From: Deltaproteobacteria bacterium
Lineage (GTDB): Bacteria; Desulfobacterota; DSM-4660; Desulfatiglandales; Desulfatiglandaceae
Length of the DNA stretch: 11,928 nt
Assembly: GCA_019313765.1 (NCBI GenBank)
Contig: JAFDAP010000016.1
Coordinates: 1 to 11,928, forward strand
Reading direction: 5' to 3'
In this document: positions 6,627 to 11,928 of the stretch, piece by piece
How the letters are laid out: every line of letters starts with the position of its first letter
How positions within the stretch are numbered: the first letter of the stretch is position 1
Translations under genes and position numbers: made by a program
The notes under the pieces: model-generated
Database searches by the model: none
Told to the model about the DNA's origin: nothing
What the model saw: only the letters and a program-made list of their open reading frames with translations

Positions 6627-7100
6627 TTATTCGAATCTGTTCGTGGGATCCCCTTCATCGACCATTAACTTTAACACCTTTCGTTCGGCAGCACCCGGTA
6701 AAACCCCTTCCAGATGAGCCTCCAGGGCTGTTGTGCCTTCCTGGTTTTGAAACACGGCTGTTGCCCTGGCCCAACCCTTTTCATCCATATCATCGACGGT
6801 CAAACGGCATGTAATGGTGTCTCCGAAATACACCGGTTTCATGAAGCGAAGATCAAAGCGCGAGGCGAGCCACCCGATCTGGCCGCCCACCTGGGTAATC
6901 ATGCTGGCAACCAGCAGGCCGTGGCAAATTCGACCCCGCAGGTTTTTCACTTTCGCAAATCGGTCGTCGAAATGGATGGCGTTGTAGTCTTTTGTGATAT
7001 CCGCGAACTGCATCATATCCTGTTCGGTAAATGTCCGCGCAACGGTAAAGGTGTCGTTTATCTTTATACCTTCAATAGCTCTCTTTCGAATCTTCGACAT
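6627..7100 (-). CDS. MaoC-like hotdog-fold dehydratase, putative (R)-specific enoyl-CoA hydratase
   Basis: A 157-residue single-domain MaoC/PhaJ-type protein, predicted to hydrate trans-2-enoyl-CoA to (R)-3-hydroxyacyl-CoA in the cytoplasm, or to do the reverse. The hydratase-2 signature is seen as D38-Y-N40-A-I-H43, with the catalytic Asp38 and His43. The usual RGRICHGLLVASMI helix follows (about 55-68), then the hotdog strands RFDLRFMKPVYFGDTITCRL (81-100). The C-terminus has about 15 extra residues (KLMVDEGDPTNRFE) beyond the fold. A GGAGAG site lies 5 nt before the ATG at 7100. The start overlaps the end of an upstream open frame, suggesting past translational coupling. Whether it serves fatty-acid, polyhydroxyalkanoate or another acyl-CoA pathway cannot be told here, because no synthase or acyl-CoA enzyme gene is intact nearby. 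Confidence 0.88.
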   Translation of the reverse strand: MSKIRKRAIEGIKINDTFTVARTFTEQDMMQFADITKDYNAIHFDDRFAKVKNLRGRICHGLLVASMITQVGGQIGWLASRFDLRFMKPVYFGDTITCRLTVDDMDEKGWARATAVFQNQEGTTALEAHLEGVLPGAAERKVLKLMVDEGDPTNRFE

Positions 7101-7285
7101 ACGGACTCTCCATTTTGATAATTGCCCGTCAGTTTTTCCCGAACGGGAAAATAATTGCCCATAGCATCTTTGTTTCCAAAATTTTCCAGATCGGTAATAT
7201 ACCCTTTCTCGGAAAGTGAATCAATAAATTGCTGAGTGAGCCGTAAACGGTTTAAACCCCTTTTCTCTTTTCTTAAATCCAGACT
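7064..7285 (-). pseudogene. Possible 3' fragment of an unidentified gene overlapping the maoC start
   Basis: In the +1 frame relative to maoC there are 73 open codons followed by TAA (7064-7066). The peptide has a protein-like composition, for example RLTQQFIDSLSEKGYITDL and NKDAMGNYFPVREKLTGNYQ. It overlaps the first 37 bp of maoC, as coupled genes often do. The region starts directly at the left end of miniature element C; the frame continues only about 10 codons into the element and then meets a stop, and there is no start codon with a ribosome site. I do not recognise the family. It could be the remains of an acyl-CoA-related gene once co-translated with maoC, or a chance open frame. Confidence 0.3.
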
Positions 7286-7460
7286 TGATGGTCTCGTAAA
7301 AAGTCGGACTTAGTGAATGTGTCATTTCGACCGCAGGGAGAAATCTTATATTTTCGATGGGTTACACGTTAAAGATTTCTCGCTTCGCCCTCCGGGGCGT
7401 AGGCCCTACGGGCCGGAGGCTCGAAATGACAACGAAACGAGACTTTTTACGAGCCCATCA
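7286..7460. repeat. 175-bp miniature inverted-repeat element, copy C, with nested palindromes
   Basis: The terminal repeats TGATGGTCTCGTAAAAAGTC (7286-7305) and, on the other strand, TGATGGGCTCGTAAAAAGTC (7460-7441) agree at 19 of 20 positions. Inside are two further perfect 10-bp inverted pairs: GTCATTTCGA/TCGAAATGAC (7321-7330, 7421-7430) and GAGAAATCTT/AAGATTTCTC (7338-7347, 7372-7381). A 31-bp palindrome lies at 7389-7419. The ends are of the same family as copy A, but the interior is unrelated to it. An open frame crossing the element (from 7357) is an artefact of the repeat. Confidence 0.8.
7389..7419. repeat. 31-bp palindrome, nested copy 1
   Basis: CCTCCGG and CCGGAGG flank an inner GTAGG/CCTAC pair, giving a long GC-rich hairpin. 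It interrupts what looks like a continuous CGCTTCGC-TCGAAATGAC stretch of the host element. Against the reverse complement of 11705-11735 it matches at 29 of 31 positions. Confidence 0.7.
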
Positions 7461-7686
7461 GCCTTTAGCCGCTAAGAAAAAGGTCTTGCGAGATGCGAAA
7501 TGGGATTTTTTGCATATTTTGTGCTTGAGCACCGTCTTTCTGGCGGCCCTTTTCTTGCCCCGTTAAATGCCTTTGTTATTTTATTTAACCGGGGTGCGTC
7601 TTCTTTAAACTTGAGGCCACAATTCAGCTCAAAAACACGACAAAACTGGCGCTGAACTCATGATTTAGGGCTTGACCCCCTAAATT

Positions 7687-7717
7687 TTGTAGAATTTCAA
7701 AAAAAAGTATTTATAAT
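7687..7717 (+). promoter_or_regulatory. Candidate promoter for ftsH-folP
   Basis: A perfect -10 hexamer TATAAT lies at 7712-7717 in AT-rich DNA, with only a poor -35 (TTGTAG, spacing 19). A perfect TTGACA at 7724-7729 has no matching -10 at the right distance. I saw no clear sigma32 heat-shock promoter, although ftsH is heat-shock controlled in E. coli. Confidence 0.3.
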
Positions 7718-7777
7718 AAAGTGTTGACATAATTTTGCCGGTGGCGGAAAAAGAATATTTTTGAACAAAAACTATCC

Positions 7778-7818
7778 TTCCCGCCCCGCATCAAGTGCGG
7801 GATAAACTACGGCGGGAA
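7778..7818. repeat. REP-like hairpin in the ftsH 5' untranslated region
   Basis: The outer stem TTCCCGCC/GGCGGGAA (7778-7785, 7811-7818) encloses an inner stem CCGCA/TGCGG (7786-7800) and 10 unpaired bases. It lies 23 bp before the GGAGG ribosome site of ftsH. It has the look of a dispersed REP unit rather than a terminator, since no T-tract follows. Confidence 0.6.
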
Positions 7819-7855
7819 TCCATGAACTATTGCCTTTTATGGAGGTCTAAGCAAA

Positions 7856-9661
7856 TTGAATCCATTTTATAAAAATCTTGCCCTCTGGCTCGTGATCAGC
7901 CTTATGATGGTCATGCTGTTTCAGATATTCAAACAGCCGGGCGGAACCAGTCTTTCGGTAAGCTACAGTGACTTCCTCAGCATGGTGGAAAGCGAAAGCA
8001 TAAGCCAGGTCATCATTCAGGGTGACAACATATCGGGCATGGCGGCCCAGGGACCATTTAAGACATTCGCTCCCAAAGATCCGGAGCTGATTAAGCTTCT
8101 CAGAAGCAAAGGGGTCAAAATAACTGTAAAACCTTCAGATGACTCCTCATGGTTCCATGTCTTTCTCTCATGGGTTCCCATGCTGCTCTTAATCGGCGTA
8201 TGGATATTTTTTATGCGGCAGATGCAGATGGGCGGGGGAAAGGCGCTGTCATTCGGTAAAAGCCGGGCCAGGCTCATGACCGATTCCCAGGAAAAGGTCA
8301 CCTTCGACGATGTGGCCGGCATTGAAGAGGCCAAAGATGAACTGGAAGAGATTATTGACTTTCTCCGTGATCCCAAAAAATTCACACGCCTGGGAGGCAG
8401 AATTCCCAAAGGCGTCCTTTTGATGGGAGCGCCGGGCACAGGGAAAACCCTTCTGGCAAGGGCAATCGCCGGCGAGGCGGACGTGCCCTTTTTCAGCATC
8501 AGCGGATCAGACTTTGTTGAGATGTTTGTAGGTGTCGGCGCATCCCGGGTCAGGGACCTGTTCATTCAAGGTAAGAAAAATGCGCCGTGTATTATTTTTA
8601 TTGATGAGATAGACGCCGTAGGCAGGCACCGCGGGGCAGGCTTAGGCGGTGGACATGATGAGCGGGAACAGACCCTTAACCAGCTATTAGTGGAAATGGA
8701 CGGATTCGAGTCCAATGAAGGTGTCATCCTGATTTCCGCTACCAACAGGCCTGATGTGCTTGATCCTGCCCTCTTAAGACCGGGACGTTTTGATCGCCAG
8801 GTGGTTGTGCCGGTTCCGGATGTCAAAGGCAGGGAGGGCATCCTGAAGGTCCATTTCAACAAAAAACTGGTGGCCGACAATGTGGATATTTCCGTGCTGG
8901 CCCGGGGGACCCCCGGGTTTACCGGCGCTGACCTTGAAAATATGGTGAACGAGGCCGCGCTCATGGCAGCCCGTAGGAACAAGGACCGGGTGGAAATGCA
9001 GGACTTTGAAGACGCCAAGGACAAGGTCATGATGGGCACGGAACGCAGGAGCATGATCATCAGTGATGAAGAAAAACGGATCACTGCATATCATGAGTCA
9101 GGGCATACCCTGGTAGCCAGGCTCCTTCCCAAGACCGATCCGATCCACAAGGTGACCATAATTCCAAGGGGCAGGGCCTTAGGACTGACCCAGCAGCTCC
9201 CCATTGACGAGAAGCATACCTATCCCAAAGACTATCTTTTAAATAATATTGCCATGTTGATGGGCGGCAGGGTAGCCGAGGAGATTGTCCTTGAGATGCA
9301 GACAACCGGCGCGGGCAACGACATCGAGCGAGCAACCGACCTTGCACGCAAGATGGTCTGTGAGTACGGCATGAGCGAAAAGCTCGGTCCCCTCACCTTT
9401 GGCAAAGGCGAGGAGCAGATATTTTTGGGAAGAGAGATCTCTCAACACAGAGATTACAGCGAATCAACCGCACAGAGCATTGATAAAGAGGTCAAGAATA
9501 TTGTTGACGGGGCATATAAGCAGGCCAAACAGATTATCAATGATAACGTAGATACGCTTCACAGGATGGCCGATGCCCTTCTGGAAAAAGAGACCTTAGA
9601 CAGCAAGGACATTGATGAAATAATGGCGGCGGAAGCTGCTCCTCAAGCCGAAGGGGCTTGA
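7856..9661 (+). CDS. ftsH: FtsH, ATP-dependent zinc metalloprotease, membrane-bound AAA+
   Basis: Hexameric inner-membrane protease that unfolds and degrades membrane proteins and short-lived regulators. The 601-residue chain is close to the usual length. Two membrane spans (about 8-24 and 103-120) flank a periplasmic domain. The AAA+ module carries Walker A GAPGTGKT (191-198), the pore motif F-V-G (224-226), Walker B IIFIDE (246-251) and the second region of homology from NRPDVLDPALLRPGRFDR (297-314). The protease domain has HESGH (His413, Glu414, His417) and the third zinc ligand Asp489 in TGAGNDIERAT. The start is TTG at 7856: GGAGG lies 10 nt before it, and the N-terminus NPFYKNLALWLVI is the family opening, with no ATG alternative. 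folP follows after 39 bp, a widely conserved neighbour pair. All catalytic residues are present. Confidence 0.97.
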   Translation: MNPFYKNLALWLVISLMMVMLFQIFKQPGGTSLSVSYSDFLSMVESESISQVIIQGDNISGMAAQGPFKTFAPKDPELIKLLRSKGVKITVKPSDDSSWFHVFLSWVPMLLLIGVWIFFMRQMQMGGGKALSFGKSRARLMTDSQEKVTFDDVAGIEEAKDELEEIIDFLRDPKKFTRLGGRIPKGVLLMGAPGTGKTLLARAIAGEADVPFFSISGSDFVEMFVGVGASRVRDLFIQGKKNAPCIIFIDEIDAVGRHRGAGLGGGHDEREQTLNQLLVEMDGFESNEGVILISATNRPDVLDPALLRPGRFDRQVVVPVPDVKGREGILKVHFNKKLVADNVDISVLARGTPGFTGADLENMVNEAALMAARRNKDRVEMQDFEDAKDKVMMGTERRSMIISDEEKRITAYHESGHTLVARLLPKTDPIHKVTIIPRGRALGLTQQLPIDEKHTYPKDYLLNNIAMLMGGRVAEEIVLEMQTTGAGNDIERATDLARKMVCEYGMSEKLGPLTFGKGEEQIFLGREISQHRDYSESTAQSIDKEVKNIVDGAYKQAKQIINDNVDTLHRMADALLEKETLDSKDIDEIMAAEAAPQAEGA

Positions 9662-9700
9662 GGTTTTGAGGTTTTATAACTTGAAAGGGATGAAGGGAAG

Positions 9701-10555
9701 TTGTCTTTTGTACTTAACTGGTCGGATCATGTGCTGAACTTAGACAAAAGGACCCACATAATGGGGGTCCTGAATGTGACACCTGATTCGTTTTCGGACG
9801 GGGGCCATTATTTCAATCCGGACAAGGCTGTCGAGCATGGCCTGGAAATGGCCCGTGACGGTGCGGACATCATTGACGTGGGAGGAGAATCCACAAGACC
9901 TTACTCCCAGGATGTCTCAGTTACCGAAGAAATGGATCGGGTGATCCCGGTGATAGAGAGCCTCAACAAAGAACTCTCCATTCCTGTCAGCATAGACACA
10001 TATAAAAGCAAGGTAACACGGGAAGCCTTGAAGGCCGGAGCATCGTTGATTAATGACATCAGCGCACTCAGGTTTGATCCCGATATGGCTTCAATTGCGG
10101 CAGAGACCGGTGTTCCGGTAATCCTCATGCATATGAAGGGCACGCCCAAAAATATGCAGGACAATCCCACCTATGATGACCTCATTTCTGAAATCCTGCA
10201 CTTTCTCAAGGATGCCATAACGCGGGCCGTAACCGCCGGGATCAGAAAGGACCTGATTATTGTGGATCCCGGGATCGGATTTGGAAAGACATTTGACGAC
10301 AATCTAAAAGTTATCAGGGAGCTGTCGCGGCTTGGATCTCTTCAGAGTCCCGTTTTATTGGGCTCATCCAACAAGGCATTTATAGGTCGCATCTTGAACA
10401 AAGAGGCCCATGAGAGAGATACCGGAACAATGGCGACGATCGCTGCAGCTATAATGAACGGCGCCCATATCGTGAGGGTACACAATGTGAAAAAGGCCGT
10501 GGAGACCGCCATGATAGTTGACGCCATAAAGACGGGAAGGGTAAGCAGTATTTAG
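9701..10555 (+). CDS. folP: Dihydropteroate synthase
   Basis: Folate-pathway enzyme that joins 6-hydroxymethyl-7,8-dihydropterin diphosphate to p-aminobenzoate; cytoplasmic TIM barrel. The 284 residues hold all expected blocks: GVLNVTPDSFSDGG (22-35), DVGGESTRP (59-67), SIDTYKS (97-103), INDISALRFD (117-126), LMHMKGTP (142-149), VDPGIGFGKTFDDN (188-201), and IVRVHNV (257-263). The loop usually read as S-R-K is here S223-N224-K225 in LLGSSNKAFIG; the lysine is kept but Arg is replaced by Asn. Translation starts at TTG (9701), preceded by the purine-rich AAGGGAAG; the spacing is tight, but no better in-frame start exists before the conserved core. The 39-bp gap from ftsH suggests a shared transcript. 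Confidence 0.95.
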   Translation: MSFVLNWSDHVLNLDKRTHIMGVLNVTPDSFSDGGHYFNPDKAVEHGLEMARDGADIIDVGGESTRPYSQDVSVTEEMDRVIPVIESLNKELSIPVSIDTYKSKVTREALKAGASLINDISALRFDPDMASIAAETGVPVILMHMKGTPKNMQDNPTYDDLISEILHFLKDAITRAVTAGIRKDLIIVDPGIGFGKTFDDNLKVIRELSRLGSLQSPVLLGSSNKAFIGRILNKEAHERDTGTMATIAAAIMNGAHIVRVHNVKKAVETAMIVDAIKTGRVSSI

Positions 10556-10583
10556 CGTTGGTTCCTTCTTTCATTTGAAAGTT

Positions 10584-10857
10584 GGTAACCGTTCACAGGT
10601 TCAGGGTTCAACGTTCAGGGTTAAGGACAAGGAAAGACATTGAAGATCCGAAGTCCTCAATAAAAATACTCATTTCCCCAAGTAATTGCCAATTTGTCTC
10701 CAAATTTTGGATTAGGTTTGACGAAACTGGCGCATTTCTCGTAAATACACAGCATAAATGCAGTCTGGGGACGAGAATGGAACCTTGAACCTCTGAACCC
10801 TGGTCGCCTACGGCGCCGCCAAAGGCGGGTAAACCTTTGAACCCGTGAACGTCTACC
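10584..10857. repeat. 274-bp inverted-repeat element between folP and coaX
   Basis: The ends GGTAACCGTTCACAGGTTCA (10584-10603) and, on the other strand, GGTAGACGTTCACGGGTTCA (10857-10838) match at 17 of 20 positions. Further GGTTCA/TGAACC words occur inside both arms (10604-10625 and 10782-10800). GTT occurs directly outside both ends. The right arm is interrupted by a GC-rich piece (10804-10829) with the small hairpin CCGCC-AAA-GGCGG and the word GCCTACGGC, which is also found in the 31-bp palindromes. The 68-codon frame across the element (10582-10788) starts inside the repeat, has no good ribosome site and looks non-coding. Apart from this element, the gap of about 365 bp to coaX shows nothing I can support. 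Confidence 0.6.
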
Positions 10858-10922
10858 GTTTTTTAAGCATTGTATGCTGCAACGTGGCAGGACTTGCTTG
10901 ATTTATAGTCAGGGTGAGGGAT

Positions 10923-11690
10923 ATGTTATTCTGTATTGACATTGGGAACACGAATATTGTTTTGGGTGTAACGGAGCAGGATCAGATTCTGTATCACTGG
11001 AGAATCAGGACCGAGAAGGAAATAACGCCCGATGAATTAGGTATACTTGTGAAAAACCTTTTCCAGTCTGCCGGGATGACCCTTTCGGATGTCAAAGACA
11101 CCATTGTATCCTGCGTGGTTCCACCTTTGTTGAATACGGTTGAGGAATTTTGCCGGCGATATTTTAATGTTAAACCCATGATCGTGAGCCCCGGCCTGAA
11201 GACGGGCATGCCGATCCGGTATGACAATCCAAAAGAAGTGGGGGCCGATCGCATTGTAAACGCGGTGAGCGCCTATGAAAAATATCGCACGGCCTTGGTG
11301 GTGGTTGATTTCGGGACGGCCACGACCTTTGATTACATATCGAAGGACGGCGCCTATATCGGCGGTGCAATTGCGCCCGGCGTGTTGATATCGTGCGAGG
11401 CCCTTTTTCAGAAGGCGTCCAAACTTCCCAGGGTTGAAATCTTTGCACGGCCAAAAAGCGTCATTGCGAGGGACACGATCAGCAGTATGAACGTGGGGAT
11501 TATTTACGGTTATGCCGGATTGGTAGATGGTATTGTCAACCGGATGAAAAAGGAGTCGGGTGAGGAACCCACAGTCATAGCCACCGGAGGTCTTGCACCC
11601 CTTATCTGTGATGTCTCGGGGACAATCGATCATGTTGAAGAATTTCTAACCCTTAAAGGTTTGATGATTATCTTCAAGATAAATCAGTAA
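10923..11690 (+). CDS. coaX: Type III pantothenate kinase (CoaX)
   Basis: First committed step of coenzyme A synthesis: ATP-dependent phosphorylation of pantothenate by the ASKHA-fold CoaX enzyme, which is not inhibited by CoA in known members and needs a monovalent cation. With the ATG at 10923 the protein has 255 residues, the usual size. Motifs are the phosphate-1 loop IDIGNTNIVLG (5-15, Asp6), the GADRIVNA block (107-114, Asp109 as likely base), the phosphate-2 loop VDFGTATTFD (128-137), GAIAPGV (148-154) and the adenosine-side ATGGLAP (220-226). The in-frame GTG at 10914 would add three residues (MRD); I prefer the ATG because family members open with M-L-x-x-I-D-x-G-N-T and AGGG (10911-10914) then sits 8 nt upstream. 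The repeat element before it suggests that it may need its own promoter, which I could not locate. Confidence 0.95.
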   Translation: MLFCIDIGNTNIVLGVTEQDQILYHWRIRTEKEITPDELGILVKNLFQSAGMTLSDVKDTIVSCVVPPLLNTVEEFCRRYFNVKPMIVSPGLKTGMPIRYDNPKEVGADRIVNAVSAYEKYRTALVVVDFGTATTFDYISKDGAYIGGAIAPGVLISCEALFQKASKLPRVEIFARPKSVIARDTISSMNVGIIYGYAGLVDGIVNRMKKESGEEPTVIATGGLAPLICDVSGTIDHVEEFLTLKGLMIIFKINQ

Positions 11691-11704
11691 TAATCCTGGC
11701 CCAG

Positions 11705-11735
11705 CCTCCGGCCCATAGGGCCTACGGCCCGGAGG
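11705..11735. repeat. 31-bp palindrome, copy 2, just after coaX
   Basis: A GC-rich near-perfect palindrome, CCTCCGG...CCGGAGG, with a GCCCATAGGGCC-type centre begins 15 bp after the coaX stop codon. Its reverse complement matches 7389-7419 at 29 of 31 positions. It could slow or end transcription as a hairpin, but no T-tract follows, so I do not call it an intrinsic terminator. Confidence 0.7.
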
Positions 11736-11775
11736 GAGGACAAGGCTTTGGTTATCCCCAGAGGTGATTTGGTTT

Positions 11776-11928
11776 GTTGGGATTTCATTGACTTATTGAA
11801 ATTCCAAATATCAAATTCCAAATATCAAAAAAATTCCAATAACCAAAATTCGAAAATCCAAACAATGTCTTGTCCTGGAAGGTTTTGGTCATTGAATATT
11901 GGAGTTTGAGATTTATTTGTATTTTGGT
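11776..11928. repeat. AT-rich inverted-repeat region, running off the right edge
   Basis: The 14-bp word ATTCCAAATATCAA is repeated exactly in tandem (11801-11814 and 11815-11828), followed by related words (AATTCCAATAACCAAAATTC). The other half (11881-11928) carries inverse words such as TTTTGGTCATTGAATATTGG and TATTTTGGT. The centre is about 11860-11880. The whole looks like one of the common AT-rich, non-coding dispersed repeats of environmental bacteria. There is no open frame of note, and the far end is outside the window. Confidence 0.55.

Larger units (their letters stand above)
7461..7855. other. Intergenic region upstream of ftsH: hairpins and weak promoter, no gene
   Basis: No coding region is supported. 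Going towards ftsH there is a bulged 11-bp stem, CCCCGTTAAAT (7558-7568) with ATTTAAC-C-GGGG (7583-7594). Next is a perfect 8-bp stem, ATTTAGGG/CCCTAAAT (7663-7685), followed by TTT. Then come a candidate promoter (about 7687-7717) and a REP-like hairpin (7778-7818). The 69-codon open frame ending at 7566 begins inside repeat C and has no ribosome site. Confidence 0.5.

Noticed and set aside
7357..7566. A 69-codon plus-strand open frame before ftsH
   Set aside because: It begins inside repeat element C, half of it is repeat sequence, and it has no Shine-Dalgarno site.
7724..7729. TTGACA as the -35 box of an ftsH promoter
   Set aside because: The bases 16-18 nt downstream do not resemble a -10 hexamer.
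10582..10788. A 68-codon plus-strand open frame between folP and coaX
   Set aside because: It starts in the terminal repeat of the 274-bp element and ends just before the opposite arm; composition and lack of a ribosome site indicate non-coding repeat DNA.
11705..11735. The hairpin after coaX as a Rho-independent terminator
   Set aside because: It is not followed by a T-tract, and a near-identical copy is nested in an unrelated repeat, so it is better seen as a dispersed palindrome.

Overview
The window looks like a chromosomal segment from a Gram-negative, probably sulfate-reducer-like Desulfobacterota (former Deltaproteobacteria). This rests on four things. The cell has an outer membrane (a porin gene is present). 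The metal importer has the NikK/NikL-type accessory proteins described for that group. The FtsH and dihydropteroate synthase sequences have the flavour of the group. The intergenic DNA is crowded with small palindromic and inverted-repeat elements. The taxonomic call is an inference; no rRNA gene or marker phylogeny is available here.

Left part (1-4650, minus strand): a nickel/cobalt uptake operon, read from right to left. A strong sigma70-type promoter (4618-4646) drives a leader of about 150 nt that contains a Rho-independent terminator-like hairpin. The genes follow in the order NikK-like DUF4198 periplasmic protein, outer-membrane porin, CbiM/NikM S component, NikL-like membrane-anchored protein, and CbiQ/NikQ T component, which runs off the left edge. 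The ATPase CbiO/NikO is expected just outside the window. The gene set suggests a complete route for the metal: porin across the outer membrane, NikK/NikL in the periplasm, then the ECF-type transporter in the inner membrane. A 258-bp inverted-repeat element is wedged between nikL and cbiQ and supplies the nikL stop codon.

Middle part (4669-7460, minus strand): a DUF4301 protein (uncharacterised, with motifs suggestive of a UDP-sugar-pyrophosphorylase-type nucleotidyltransferase), a 5'-truncated small gene, a MaoC-type (R)-enoyl-CoA hydratase, and a second possible gene fragment overlapping the maoC start. Three members of one miniature element family, with terminal repeats close to TGATGGACTCGTAAAAAGTC, sit at the edges of these genes. 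Both fragments end against such an element.

Right part (7461-11928, plus strand): a housekeeping run of ftsH (membrane AAA+ protease), folP (dihydropteroate synthase) and coaX (type III pantothenate kinase). ftsH and folP are 39 bp apart and probably co-transcribed. coaX is separated from folP by a 274-bp inverted-repeat element. The ftsH 5' region carries several hairpins. After coaX come a 31-bp palindrome, nearly identical to one nested in the element at 7286-7460, and an AT-rich repeat that continues beyond the window.

I see no phage, CRISPR, tRNA, rRNA or transposase gene. The most notable content is the porin-containing metal importer with its attenuator-like leader, and the density of layered miniature repeats that truncate or trim genes.
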